Below, in pieces: positions 7,747 through 16,695 of a DNA stretch of 43,431 bases. The notes below the pieces were generated by a model, which saw only the letters and a list, made by a program, of their open reading frames with translations, had not been told where the DNA came from and made no database searches. Source of the DNA: Microscillaceae bacterium (GTDB lineage: Bacteria; Bacteroidota; Bacteroidia; Cytophagales; Microscillaceae); assembly GCA_025455045.1 (NCBI GenBank), contig JALONJ010000009.1, forward strand, positions 1 through 43,431, written 5' to 3'. The position numbers and the translations under genes are program-made. Every line of letters starts with the position of its first letter. The stretch's first letter is position 1.

Positions 7747-8646
7747 ATGCAAATCTCTCAACTCGAACCCATTCAAAACTTACTGGCACAGCAAGGCTAC
7801 ATTAGTGAACCCAATATTGTGATGTCGCTTTTTTTGGCTATGCAATTGGGCAAACCTTTGTTGATAGAAGGTCCGGCGGGAGTAGGCAAAACCGAAATAG
7901 CCAAAGTAATGGCAAAATCGCTCCAAACTGATTTGATTCGTTTGCAATGCTACGAAGGACTGGACGCTAATCACGCGTTGTACGAATGGAATTATCAGAG
8001 GCAATTTTTGCATTTGAAAATGGAAGAAAACAGCGACAAAACATTGAACGAAAAAGAAAAAACAATCTTTGGGGAAAATTTTTTGCTCAAACGCCCACTT
8101 TTACAAGCCATTACCCATTCCCAAGCTCCGGTTTTATTGATTGATGAGATTGACCGCGCCGACGAAGAATTTGAAAGTTTTTTGCTGGAGATATTGGCAG
8201 AGTGGCAAATTACAATCCCCGAAATCGGTACGATTCAAGCTACGCATATTCCTTATGTGGTGGTTACGAGCAATCGAGTGCGCGAGCTGTCGGAGGCTTT
8301 GCGCCGCCGGTGTTTGTATTTGTGGATTGATTATCCGGCATTTGACAAAGAATTGGCAATTGTAAAAAGCAAAGTGCCACAAATTGATGCCCTATTGGGC
8401 GAGCAAATCTGTAAATTTATGCACACCCTACGCGAGCAAAAGCTGGAAAAAATCCCCGGCGTAGCCGAAACCCTCGACTGGGCAAGGGCTTTGGCTAGTT
8501 TACACCTCACGCATTTGGACAAAACGGTCGTAGAACAAACTTTGGGGGTCATATTGAAAGACTGGCAGGACATTCGCCAAACCCAACTTTCGCTTTCGGA
8601 ATTGTTGGCAAAAACCGGGGTAGTATCCAAACTAGACGGGATTTAA
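7747..8646 (+). CDS. MoxR/CoxD-family AAA ATPase (first copy)
   Basis: The product is a 299-residue AAA+ ATPase. Walker A GPAGVGKT is at 42-49, Walker B LLIDEID at 130-136, a sensor-1 VVTSN block follows and an arginine cluster EALRRRC lies near 190. The RLQCYEGLDANHALYEWNY segment at 65-83 is characteristic of the CoxD branch of MoxR ATPases. These remodel or load metal centres with a VWA partner. The gene runs into a minus-strand VWA gene (8653-9858) with 6 bases between the stops. A second MoxR gene lies at 10801-11601. A chaperone role with the VWA protein is inferred from family and position. Confidence 0.9.
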   Translation: MQISQLEPIQNLLAQQGYISEPNIVMSLFLAMQLGKPLLIEGPAGVGKTEIAKVMAKSLQTDLIRLQCYEGLDANHALYEWNYQRQFLHLKMEENSDKTLNEKEKTIFGENFLLKRPLLQAITHSQAPVLLIDEIDRADEEFESFLLEILAEWQITIPEIGTIQATHIPYVVVTSNRVRELSEALRRRCLYLWIDYPAFDKELAIVKSKVPQIDALLGEQICKFMHTLREQKLEKIPGVAETLDWARALASLHLTHLDKTVVEQTLGVILKDWQDIRQTQLSLSELLAKTGVVSKLDGI

Positions 8647-8652
8647 GAAGAC

Positions 8653-9858
8653 TTACTCTTCAAATTTCCGTTTTTTGTCTTTCAAGGCGCGCATTGCTTG
8701 GGTAAGTCCTCCCATAGTAAGGGGAAACATTCGATTTTCGGTAAATTCTCGAAGTACGCCAATGGAATGTGTATAACTCCAATATTGGGGCTGAGTAGGG
8801 TTGAGCCAAACCATATAATTGAAGTGTTCTTTCATTCGGGTAAGCCAAGCAATGCCCGGTTCTTCGTTGTAATGCTCAATACTGCCGTGTTTGGCGGTGA
8901 TTTCGTAGCTTGCCATCGTGGCATCACCCACAAAAATCAACTTATAATCCGAATTGTATTTGTGAATCAAATCTAAGGTAGGAATCCGCTCCTCAAATCG
9001 CCGGCGATTGTCTTTCCAAACCGATTCATACAAGCAATTGTGAAAATAATATTGCGCCAAATGCTTAAATTCGTACTTTGCCGCCGAAAAAAGCTGTTCG
9101 CATTGTTTGATATGTACGTCCATTGAGCCACCAATGTCAAATAACATTAAAATTTTGACATTATTTTTTTCTTGCGGGCGCATTTTGAGGTCTAAAACAC
9201 CGGCATTTTCGCTGGTTTTTTTGATAGTGCCGTCTAAATCCAGTTCATCAGGGCGACCTTCGCGGGTGAGGATACGCAGGCGTTTGAGAGCCATTTTCAT
9301 TGTGCGGGTGTCCAATTCCACGTCATCTTGCAAGTTTTTGTAAAATCTTTTATCCCAAATCTTGACGGCACTCCCCTGCTTTCCGCCTTCTTTTTGCCCC
9401 ATTCTTACGCCCTCAGGGTTGTAGCCATACGCGCCAAAGGGTGATGTACCTTGAGTACCAATGAAAGTATCGCCCCCCTCGTGGCGTTCCTTTTGTTCCT
9501 CAAGGAGTTTTTGGAGTTTTTCCATCAAAGCCTCAATGCCGCCCATTGCCTCAATCATTGCCTTTTCTTCTTCAGTAAAAATACGGTCTTCTAAGCCCTT
9601 TTTGAGCCACTCGGCAGGAATCTCGACCATTTTCTCGACCGGCAGGCGGTCAATTGCTTTGAAATATTGCCCAAACAAGACATCATATTTGTCTAAATTG
9701 GCTTCGTGTTTGACATAAATTGCTCGACTCAAAGCATAAAAATCATCTACACTATACTCTACCACGCGCTCCTTGAGGGCTTCCAGCAAAGTAAGATGCT
9801 CGCGCAAAGTAACCGGCAAGCTGTGGCGTTTGAGAAAAAGGAAGAAATCAAGAAACAT
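8653..9858 (-). CDS. VWA domain protein, CoxE-like
   Basis: The product is 401 residues with no signal peptide. The N-terminal 130 residues are helical, with a charged coiled-coil-like run near 95-127, followed by a glycine-rich linker (130-162). The C-terminal half is a von Willebrand A domain whose metal-ion site is D-I-G-G-S at 241-245, in place of the usual DxSxS. Tail segments YMVWLNPTQ and PLTMGGLTQAMRAL are typical of CoxE-type proteins, which work with MoxR ATPases such as those at 7747-8646 and 10801-11601. Gene order on the minus strand is MoxR, nuclease-like, VWA, with repeat-bearing gaps between them, so separate promoters are possible. Confidence 0.88.
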   Translation of the reverse strand: MFLDFFLFLKRHSLPVTLREHLTLLEALKERVVEYSVDDFYALSRAIYVKHEANLDKYDVLFGQYFKAIDRLPVEKMVEIPAEWLKKGLEDRIFTEEEKAMIEAMGGIEALMEKLQKLLEEQKERHEGGDTFIGTQGTSPFGAYGYNPEGVRMGQKEGGKQGSAVKIWDKRFYKNLQDDVELDTRTMKMALKRLRILTREGRPDELDLDGTIKKTSENAGVLDLKMRPQEKNNVKILMLFDIGGSMDVHIKQCEQLFSAAKYEFKHLAQYYFHNCLYESVWKDNRRRFEERIPTLDLIHKYNSDYKLIFVGDATMASYEITAKHGSIEHYNEEPGIAWLTRMKEHFNYMVWLNPTQPQYWSYTHSIGVLREFTENRMFPLTMGGLTQAMRALKDKKRKFEE

Positions 9859-9914
9859 ATATCTTAATATTTTTGAATTTTGGAATTAGTGAATTTTTAA
9901 ATTTAAAAATTTTA

Positions 9915-9943
9915 TGTAAATAATTGATAATCAGTTACTTATA
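9915..9943. repeat. TGATWATCA palindromic repeat
   Basis: The core TGATAATCA is at 9925-9933 with TAAATAAT on the left and GTTACTTA on the right, one of the most symmetrical copies. It fills the 88-base gap between the VWA and nuclease-like genes. Confidence 0.8.
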
Positions 9944-9946
9944 TAA

Positions 9947-10594
9947 CTATGGATTTTTTTGAATAAAATCCTCAATCATCAATTGGTGTTTTTTGAGAAT
10001 TTTAAAAATTTGGAAAATATCATCAGAAGTTGCTACATAAGCATCACTGACCGAGTATTTTTTATCTTCTAAAACCACAAAAAACCAGTTGCGCCCCGAG
10101 ACATAAGCCCCATAGATAGGCATCTCGACTTCATTTTTGGATTGCGCCACTACCATCGCTATCAATAATTGCCCTAGTGGGTCATTGTCGCGTTTGTTTT
10201 CTTGTTTGTATTCGTGCAAACAAAAAAACGGCTGACGCGGAATTTGTTTGCCTCGGGCAATCATAAAATCAATTCGCCCTACGGTTTCTACTCCGTTGAC
10301 AGTACCTCCCAGCTTTCTCTGCATAAATGGGCGATATTCTGTATGATTCAAATAAAGCAGTCCCAATAATGGAGCAATAAAAAAAGTTTTGATTTCTTCT
10401 TCGTTCCAATTTTCAACTTGTAACAATAATAACTTACTAAGCCTTTCCAATTCAGGAATAGTATTGTCAATATCAATTTGAGAATTTAATAAATTAACTA
10501 GAAGCGGGTGGTTTTGAACCCGCTCAATTCCACAAACTATTTCTACATCTTCATATAACCAATTCTCAAAGGGTTTAATTTTTGACTTTGCCAT
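9947..10594 (-). CDS. PD-(D/E)XK nuclease-like protein
   Basis: The product is 215 residues and soluble. The order D109 (GRIDF), then E128-Y-K130 (LHEYKQ), then Q142 in a helix (LGQLLIAM) matches the D...ExK...Q pattern of PD-(D/E)XK nuclease-fold proteins. It is preceded by acidic helix residues (NEEEIKTFF, 64-72) that could supply the first catalytic acid. Similar proteins are common as uncharacterised families in Bacteroidota. Whether it cuts nucleic acid is unknown. It sits between the CoxE-like VWA gene and the second MoxR gene on the same strand, an unusual insertion in what is normally an adjacent pair. The fold assignment is by eye and moderate. Confidence 0.65.
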   Translation of the reverse strand: MAKSKIKPFENWLYEDVEIVCGIERVQNHPLLVNLLNSQIDIDNTIPELERLSKLLLLQVENWNEEEIKTFFIAPLLGLLYLNHTEYRPFMQRKLGGTVNGVETVGRIDFMIARGKQIPRQPFFCLHEYKQENKRDNDPLGQLLIAMVVAQSKNEVEMPIYGAYVSGRNWFFVVLEDKKYSVSDAYVATSDDIFQIFKILKKHQLMIEDFIQKNP

Positions 10595-10667
10595 AATTTT
10601 AAAAATTAAACGATAATTTAATCATTTGCTTAGAAAAAACCAAATATTGTTTCTACATAGAACCTTA

Positions 10668-10778
10668 AATATCTAATAATCAAGCAATTACAAAAAATCA
10701 ACAAATCTCTAAGGAACAAGAATAAAATAAAGTAAACAATTGAATTTATGAATTAATTGATAATCAATGGATTACATT
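10668..10778. repeat. Two TGATWATCA palindromic repeats, one variant
   Basis: A variant core TAATAATCA lies near 10673-10681 and an exact TGATAATCA at 10758-10766 with TTA arm. Next to the latter is ATTAGCACATCAGCACATC, a phrase that recurs in altered form near 32541 and 39871. Confidence 0.7.
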
Positions 10779-10800
10779 AGCACATCAGCACATCTTATAA

Positions 10801-11601
10801 TTAACTCATTTGTTCATTTTTCAACAACGCACCGGTGTAGGGCGGCATTTGGGTAATCATATCGGCATTATTGAGGTCGTTGGCTTTTACCTCGCCATAT
10901 TTTAAGAGTTTTATCCAGTCGATGAGTTCGCTAGTCGAGGGTTTTTTCTTCAAGCCTTTCACTTCTCGGATGTTGTAAAATACCTTCATCGCATTGTCCA
11001 TCAATTCCTCATCTAACTTGTCAAAATGCACATTGATAATGTCTTGCATCGTAGCAGGGTCAGGAAAAGTAATGTAATAAAAGAAACAACGGCGCAAGAA
11101 GGCATCGGGTAGTTCTTTTTCATTGTTGGAAGTAATGATAATAATTGGGCGGTGCTTGGCGCGGATGGTTTCTTGGGTTTCATACACATAAAACTCCATT
11201 CTATCCAACTCTAGCAATAAATCATTGGGGAACTCGATATCTGCTTTATCAATTTCATCAATCAACAATACCACTTGCTCATCGGCTTCAAAAGCCTCCC
11301 ACAGCTTACCTTTTTTGATATAATTGTGAATGTCTTTTACGCGTTCTTCGCCGAGTTGCGAATCGCGGAGGCGCGAAACCGCGTCATATTCATACAAACC
11401 TTGCTGGGCAATGGTGGTGGATTTGATGTGCCAAGTCAAAAGTTTTTTGTTCAAAGCGCGGGCAATTTCAAATGCCAAAAGGGTTTTGCCGGTGCCGGGT
11501 TCGCCTTTGACGAGTAGCGGGCGTTGCAATTGAATAGAAGCGTTGACCGCCACTTGCAGTTCGCGGGTGGCAATGTAGGTATCTGTGCCTTGAAAATTCA
11601 T
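10801..11601 (-). CDS. MoxR/CoxD-family AAA ATPase (second copy)
   Basis: The product is 266 residues. Walker A GEPGTGKT is at 33-40, Walker B LLIDEID at 112-118, then ITSNNEKELPDAFLRRC with sensor 1 and arginine finger region. The LTWHIKSTTIAQQGLYEYDAVSRL stretch (55-78) is typical of the MoxR relatives that Bacteroidota genomes place beside a CoxE-like VWA gene. It is clearly diverged from the ATPase at 7747-8646, so the two are paralogues and not a recent duplication. The VWA gene is downstream on the same strand, with the nuclease-like gene in between. The cofactor or complex served is unknown. Confidence 0.9.
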   Translation of the reverse strand: MNFQGTDTYIATRELQVAVNASIQLQRPLLVKGEPGTGKTLLAFEIARALNKKLLTWHIKSTTIAQQGLYEYDAVSRLRDSQLGEERVKDIHNYIKKGKLWEAFEADEQVVLLIDEIDKADIEFPNDLLLELDRMEFYVYETQETIRAKHRPIIIITSNNEKELPDAFLRRCFFYYITFPDPATMQDIINVHFDKLDEELMDNAMKVFYNIREVKGLKKKPSTSELIDWIKLLKYGEVKANDLNNADMITQMPPYTGALLKNEQMS

Positions 11602-12022
11602 TTTTTAAGTATCTTTTTAAATTATAATTAAGTAAAAATTAGGTTGAAAAAATTGTCTTATCCCAATAATTAAATTCAATTTCCTAAGTCAAAAACCCAA
11701 AACTACAACAAAAGTTCAAATCCAACAAAATGAAGTCATTAGCAGCAGCCATCTACAAGTAGGCAATTTTAAATAGTAAATACATAAGTAACTCATTATC
11801 AGTTAGTTACAAGTAATATTTAGCTACATTCTTTGTATTTATCAGATGAATCAAATTTTTCAAATTAACTTCTAAACAAATAAAAATATTGGTGGTTGTA
11901 ATTTTTGTTCACCAATTGCGACTTATGCAGTCAGATACTGAAATAGCCGGAAAATTTGTGAATATTGTTTCATAATTCCCTAATAATCAGTATTTTAACT
12001 TTTAATCATTATTTAACCCATT
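11602..12022. other. Divergent intergenic region with two variant palindromes
   Basis: Both flanking genes are transcribed away from this region, so promoters for the second MoxR gene and sppA should lie here. I cannot place them with confidence. Variant cores TCATTATCA (about 11794-11802) and TAATAATCA (about 11983-11991) are present. No gene is seen. Confidence 0.5.
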
Positions 12023-13825
12023 ATGATTGACTTAAATAAATCAAAAGGTATGTCATTTAAAAATTATAGTATTCGCCGTTTTTTTAGCAATATTTTAGCC
12101 ACTGCTTTGGGCTTGGGCTTATTTATTGGTTTGTTCTTTTGGATTTTCTCTTGGTTTGTTCCCAGTGATGAAGTCAAGATTGCCGACAACTCGGTACTAC
12201 GCCTCAATTTGAACCGACCTATTTTGGAGCGTACAGTCGATAATCCATTCAACGATTTACCTATCTCCGACCAATCATCAGGCATTGGTTTGGTGGAGCT
12301 AAAAGCGGCAATTCGCAAAGCCAAAAACGATTCCAAAATCAAAGGTATTTATTTGGAAGTTAGTATGATTCAAGCCGGATTTGCCACCATCGAGGATATT
12401 CGCAATGCCTTGATTGATTTCAAAACATCCAAAAAATTTGTCTATGCTTATAGCGAATTTATGACCGAAGGGGCTTATTATTTGGCTTCGGTAGCCGATA
12501 AAATCTACCTCAATCCGGCGGGTGGTTTGGAGTTCAACGGCTTGGCAAGTACCCTCACGTTTTTTAGAGGAGCAATGGAAAAACTGGAAATCAAACCCGA
12601 GATATTTCGCGTGGGTGAGTTTAAAAGTGCCGTAGAGCCGTTTTTATTGGATAAAATGAGCGATGCCAACCGCAAACAATACGAAGAGTTGCTCAACTCA
12701 GTATATGGTTTTTACTTGGCTAATGTTGCCAAATCTCGCCAAATTGAACTGAGCGAACTCACGCGCATATCCAAAGAATATTTGGCTCAAACCCCCAAAG
12801 ATGCCCTCAAATACCGCTTGGTGACTCATTTGGCGTATTATGACGAGGTAGAAGCCGAAATGAAAAAAAATCTTAAGCTCAAAGAAAAAGATGATATTGA
12901 GTTTGTAAGTTTTAAAACCTACGACAAAGCCCCCGATACCGAAAAGCTAGGCAACTATGACAATCGCATTGCCGTCATTGTGGGTGAAGGCGAAATATTT
13001 TCGGGCAAAAGTAGCGATAATACCATTGGGTCGGAAACCATAGCCGCCGAAATTCGCAAGGCTCGCCAAGACAAAAAAGTAAAAGCAATTGTTCTGCGAA
13101 TCAACTCGCCGGGCGGTAGTGCCTTGGCTTCGGACGTGATGTGGCGCGAAGTAATGCTGGCAAAAAAAGTAAAACCCGTCATTGCCTCTATGTCAGATGT
13201 AGCCGCTTCGGGAGGTTATTATATGGCAATGGCTTGCGATGCCATCGTTGCCCAACCCAACACCATCACTGGCTCAATTGGCGTATTTGGGGTATTGTTT
13301 AATACCAAAGATTTTTTCAAAAACAAATTGGGCATCACGTATGACCAAGTCGAGACCGGCGAGTACTCCAATTTGGCTAACCCCAATTTTGAAATGAATG
13401 AACAGGAACGCAAAATGGTACAAACTGCCATCAATCAAATTTATGATGATTTTACCGGCAAAGCCGCACAAGGACGCAAAATGCCACTCGATTCTTTGAA
13501 AAAAATTGCAGGTGGGCGCGTATGGTCGGGCATTAGTGCCAAAAAACTCGGACTGGTTGATGCACTAGGCAATTTGGAAGATGCCGTAAAACTTGCCGCC
13601 CAAAAAGCCAAACTCAAAGAAGGCGACTACCGCCTGCGCTACTACCCTACGCAAAAAACCTTTTACGAAAAATTAATGGATACTTTCCAAACCCAAGCCA
13701 AAACCGAAGAAAGACTGATTCAAGAAAAACTGGGTGAGTTGTATCCCTATTACCGCATTATGCAACAAGTCAAAAAAACTTACTATGTGCAAGCCCGATT
13801 GCCTTATGATATTGAGATAAAATAA
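12023..13825 (+). CDS. sppA: Signal peptide peptidase SppA, long form
   Basis: This membrane-bound serine protease degrades cleaved signal peptides at the inner membrane. The product is 600 residues, matching the double-length (67 kDa) type. One N-terminal transmembrane helix spans about residues 24-46, followed by two ClpP-like halves. The Ser-Lys dyad is visible: K201 in GEFKSAVEPF in the first half and S396 in DVAASGGYYM in the second. NSPGGSA marks the oxyanion region. An ATG at 12050 (MSFKNYS) is an equally good start and would remove 9 residues. A hairpin ending in T residues follows at 13864-13907. The gene stands alone. Confidence 0.93.
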   Translation: MIDLNKSKGMSFKNYSIRRFFSNILATALGLGLFIGLFFWIFSWFVPSDEVKIADNSVLRLNLNRPILERTVDNPFNDLPISDQSSGIGLVELKAAIRKAKNDSKIKGIYLEVSMIQAGFATIEDIRNALIDFKTSKKFVYAYSEFMTEGAYYLASVADKIYLNPAGGLEFNGLASTLTFFRGAMEKLEIKPEIFRVGEFKSAVEPFLLDKMSDANRKQYEELLNSVYGFYLANVAKSRQIELSELTRISKEYLAQTPKDALKYRLVTHLAYYDEVEAEMKKNLKLKEKDDIEFVSFKTYDKAPDTEKLGNYDNRIAVIVGEGEIFSGKSSDNTIGSETIAAEIRKARQDKKVKAIVLRINSPGGSALASDVMWREVMLAKKVKPVIASMSDVAASGGYYMAMACDAIVAQPNTITGSIGVFGVLFNTKDFFKNKLGITYDQVETGEYSNLANPNFEMNEQERKMVQTAINQIYDDFTGKAAQGRKMPLDSLKKIAGGRVWSGISAKKLGLVDALGNLEDAVKLAAQKAKLKEGDYRLRYYPTQKTFYEKLMDTFQTQAKTEERLIQEKLGELYPYYRIMQQVKKTYYVQARLPYDIEIK

Positions 13826-13863
13826 GCTCATCATCTGGGTTTTGCTCATTATATTTTTTTTAT

Positions 13864-13907
13864 AAATCCATAAACTGTTGATAATCAATGATTTATGGAT
13901 TTTTTAT
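13864..13907 (+). terminator. Terminator of sppA built on a palindromic repeat
   Basis: AAATCCATAAA on the left pairs with TTTATGGATT on the right, and the TTGATAATCAA palindrome (core 13879-13887) forms the top of the same stem. A run of T residues follows at about 13899-13905. This suits an intrinsic terminator and shows one copy of the dispersed palindrome acting within a transcription stop, by structure at least. Confidence 0.65.
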
Positions 13908-13980
13908 GTTATAAATGAAAAATGAAATAATTTGACAACTTATTTTCGCAATCACGTAATTTTCAAAATAAATTTCATAA

Positions 13981-14095
13981 TCACCTAACAATCAGTCATT
14001 TATGTAACGCAGGCTGTCTAGCCTGCACCCGCAAATGAGTTTAGACTTAGCATAAAGCTAGACTTTACTCAAAATAGGTGAAGAAGCAAAACAAT
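13981..14095. repeat. Variant palindrome plus diverged GCAGGCT-hairpin repeat
   Basis: A variant core (TAACAATCA, about 13987-13995) is followed directly by GTAACGCAGGCTGTCTAGCC from 14004. That phrase begins the repeat duplicated at 14801-14990. The rest of this copy (AAATGAGTT..AGACTTAG..AAAGCTA) is recognisably similar but diverged. The hairpin GCAGGCT-gtct-AGCCTGC has a 7-base stem. Confidence 0.65.
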
Positions 14096-14253
14096 CCTTC
14101 TTTGTTTGCGCCCTCCTCAAACCAAGCCCTTATTTTTGTATAAAAAGCATTTTAAAACCAATTTTTGTTTTTCAAAATCCCTATATTGGGCTTTATTTTT
14201 CAAAAATTAAAATGTAAAACTATCGAGATAGTTCGATTACTAATCTATTTTTT

Positions 14254-14709
14254 ATGAAAAGACTATTTTTAAGCCTTTTGCTTGCTTTGCCGATGATGGC
14301 TTATAGCCAAACTACTGCCGAAAATGAGGTAATTGCCGTTATCAAACAAATGTTTGACGGTATGCGCAAAGGGGACAGCTCTATGGTAAGGGCGGTTTTT
14401 GATGCCTCCATCCGTTTGCAGACCACTTTCACCAACAAAGACGGCAAATCCGGGCTACACACCGAAAACACACTTGACAATTTTTTGAAGGCAGTTGGCA
14501 CCCCTCACCCCCAAGTTTTCGATGAAAGAATCAAAAGCTATGAAGTTCGAATCGATGATAACCTGGCTACCGTCTGGACTCCCTACGAGTTTTATTTGGG
14601 TACTACTTTCAGTCATTGTGGGGTCAATGCCTTTCAGTTGTTCAAAAGTGAAAAAGGTTGGAAAATTATTCATATTACAGATACGCGGCGCAAGCAAGGT
14701 TGTCAGTAA
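14254..14709 (+). CDS. Secreted NTF2-like (SnoaL/lumazine-binding-type) protein
   Basis: The product is 151 residues. A signal peptide is clear: MKR, a leucine-rich core (LFLSLLLALPMMA), then cleavage after YSQ. The mature part opens with the ENEVIAVIKQMFDGMRKGD helix and continues with RIKSYEVRIDDNLATVWTPYEFYL and a closing strand GWKIIHITDTRR. That is the usual layout of the NTF2-like/SnoaL fold used by putative lumazine-binding and DUF4440-type proteins. No catalytic set can be named, so the ligand is unknown. A periplasmic location is inferred. The gene is flanked on both sides by GCAGGCT-hairpin repeats. Confidence 0.8.
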   Translation: MKRLFLSLLLALPMMAYSQTTAENEVIAVIKQMFDGMRKGDSSMVRAVFDASIRLQTTFTNKDGKSGLHTENTLDNFLKAVGTPHPQVFDERIKSYEVRIDDNLATVWTPYEFYLGTTFSHCGVNAFQLFKSEKGWKIIHITDTRRKQGCQ

Positions 14710-14752
14710 AGTATAACCCTTTGAGTTTTGAATCTACGGAATTGAAAAAACA

Positions 14753-14777
14753 TAACTAATTGATTATCAATTAATTA
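14753..14777. repeat. TGATWATCA palindromic repeat
   Basis: The core TGATTATCA is at 14761-14769 with TAACTAAT before it and ATTAATTA after it, near-perfect symmetry. It lies 52 bases after the stop of the NTF2-like gene. Confidence 0.8.
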
Positions 14778-14800
14778 GTTATAAATTATTAATTCTTTAG

Positions 14801-14990
14801 TAGTTTGTAGGAAAATTGTAACGCAGGCTGTCTAGCCTGCCCGCGTAAATGAGTTGGGACTTAGAATAAAAGCTAAATCTTCCTAAAAATGGGCGTAGTT
14901 TGTAGGAAAATTGTAACGCAGGCTGTCTAGCCTGCCCGCGTAAATGAGTTGAGACTTAGAATAAAAGCTAAATCTTCCTAAAAATGGGCA
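14801..14990. repeat. Tandem duplication of a 95 bp hairpin-bearing unit
   Basis: Units at 14801-14895 and 14896-14990 are identical at all but about two positions (gttGgg/gttGag and the last base). Each contains the GCAGGCT-gtct-AGCCTGC hairpin. A diverged third copy lies at 14004-14090, and a related hairpin occurs twice on the other strand at 37977-38088. The second unit ends 10 bases before the 3' end of lnt. Confidence 0.9.
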
Positions 14991-15000
14991 AAGCAACAAT

Positions 15001-16590
15001 TTATTTAATTTTTTTACGAAATCCTGCAAACAAGTATAAAAAAATCAAAAATCCGCTAAGTAGAACACAAATTCTACCTATATAATCGCCATACAATACA
15101 TAAAAAGTAAGCCTCGAGTTGGCTTGAATAGTCTCTACTAAGGCAGTCGCACGGTCAGTGGGCGTAGTTTGGATTATCTCTCCTTTTTGATTGATAAAAC
15201 CGGAATAAGCGTGGTGCGAAGCCCGCGCAATGGCTCGTCGGGTCTCGATAGCCCGCAAGCGGTCAATTTGTAGGTGTTGCCAAGGCTCGGGAGAGTTGCG
15301 CCAAAAAGCATCGTTGGTAATGATGGTCAAAATTTGGGCACCATTGCGGACAAAACCATTGGCAAACTCGCCAAAAGTGGATTCATAACATACTAAAGCG
15401 GCAACTTTGACTTGCTGGGGAGTTTCAAAAACCGTTGGTACATTTTGCGGAGTAACTACCCCTTTCAAATCATCAAATTGCTGATAAATTGGTTTGAGCC
15501 AAGCCAGCAAAGGCAATGACTCGCCACCCGGCACCAGTTTTGATTTGTGGTAAATTGCTACTCGACTGTTGGTATCACTCGCAAAAACCGCCGAATTATA
15601 TTTTTGGTAATAAACCGCCGAATTACGCATTTTGATAGCTGTAGGCAAATGTCGCAAACTATCGGGCAAAAAGCGAAACGTATTGATTCCCAACAGCCAA
15701 GCTGTAGGCGGGTCAGTCGCAAAAAGGCTTTTAAACTGCTTAAATTCCAAAAAATTGTTGGACTGCTTGCGCAAAGTGTTTTCGTCCCACAATACGCCGG
15801 TGGCAGCTTCGGGATAAACCACTAAATCAAGATTAGATTTTAAATGCGGGTGCGTAAGCTTTTCTAATCGGGCAAATTGCTGGGCAAAAGGTATAAAATG
15901 ACTTTGTTTGGCGAATTTTTCGGTATAAGGATTGATATTGGGTTGAACAACCAAGATTTTGACCGCTTTACCGATGTCGCTATAACTCTCAAAACGATAC
16001 CAAGAATATAAAGGAGGCAAAAGCACCAACAAACTCAAAACTATTCCCAATTTTCGATTTTGGTTACGAAACAGCTCCCATATCGCCCAATTGACCACCA
16101 ACAACCAAAGACTACCGCCTAACACGCCTGTAAACTCATAATACTGAATTATCGCCGGAAAAGAAGCCAAACCATTGCCCAAACTAAGCCAAGCCCAAGC
16201 CAAATCCCATTGCAGTTGGACAAATTCATAAGCCACCCAAAGCACAATCCAGCCGAAATAGATAAATTTAGTGTCAAATCGCCGGTGAAGATAATGAAAC
16301 AACAACAAAGGCACACTCATCAACATAGGATTGACCAGCAAAGCAACTACTCCACCCAGCCATTCAATCATTACCAGCCACCAAGTAGCCAAAATATTCC
16401 AAATCCACATCGCCAAATAAAAATGGACAAATACAGATTTGAAAGGGTATTGTGTAGGGTTTTGTTGCATTCTGGCTTCCAAATTTAGCCAAGGCAACCA
16501 AGCAACCAACAAAAAAATCGGGCTAATCAGCCAAGCACCGGCTAAAAGCAAGCCACTTAAAATCGATAAAAACCAAGTTTTTTTTTGCAT
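15001..16590 (-). CDS. lnt: Apolipoprotein N-acyltransferase
   Basis: This inner-membrane enzyme adds the third acyl chain to lipoproteins. The product is 529 residues, the usual length. Five to seven membrane helices fill residues 1-205 and one more is near the C-terminus (about 503-522). The periplasmic carbon-nitrogen hydrolase domain lies between them. Its Glu-Lys-Cys triad is visible: E261 (VVYPEA), K349/K351 (YHKSKLVPGGESLP) and C401 (LVCYES). TNDAFWRNSPEPWQHLQI and the AIETRRAIARAS segment are also typical. The 3' end abuts the 95 bp tandem repeats. The upstream gap to the next minus-strand gene has no TGATWATCA core. Confidence 0.95.
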   Translation of the reverse strand: MQKKTWFLSILSGLLLAGAWLISPIFLLVAWLPWLNLEARMQQNPTQYPFKSVFVHFYLAMWIWNILATWWLVMIEWLGGVVALLVNPMLMSVPLLLFHYLHRRFDTKFIYFGWIVLWVAYEFVQLQWDLAWAWLSLGNGLASFPAIIQYYEFTGVLGGSLWLLVVNWAIWELFRNQNRKLGIVLSLLVLLPPLYSWYRFESYSDIGKAVKILVVQPNINPYTEKFAKQSHFIPFAQQFARLEKLTHPHLKSNLDLVVYPEAATGVLWDENTLRKQSNNFLEFKQFKSLFATDPPTAWLLGINTFRFLPDSLRHLPTAIKMRNSAVYYQKYNSAVFASDTNSRVAIYHKSKLVPGGESLPLLAWLKPIYQQFDDLKGVVTPQNVPTVFETPQQVKVAALVCYESTFGEFANGFVRNGAQILTIITNDAFWRNSPEPWQHLQIDRLRAIETRRAIARASHHAYSGFINQKGEIIQTTPTDRATALVETIQANSRLTFYVLYGDYIGRICVLLSGFLIFLYLFAGFRKKIK

Positions 16591-16695
16591 AAAAAAGCCG
16601 GAGATTTGTTAGCGAAGTTAAAAGAAGATTCTTAATTTGACAATTTTATTTTTTGCCCGAGTATTCAAAAAAAACAATTGATATCCAAAAATCAC

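Noticed and set aside
7747-11601. A complete known anti-phage system
   Set aside because: The MoxR-VWA pair plus a nuclease-like protein lacks the partners that define named defence systems, so only a tentative cluster is reported.
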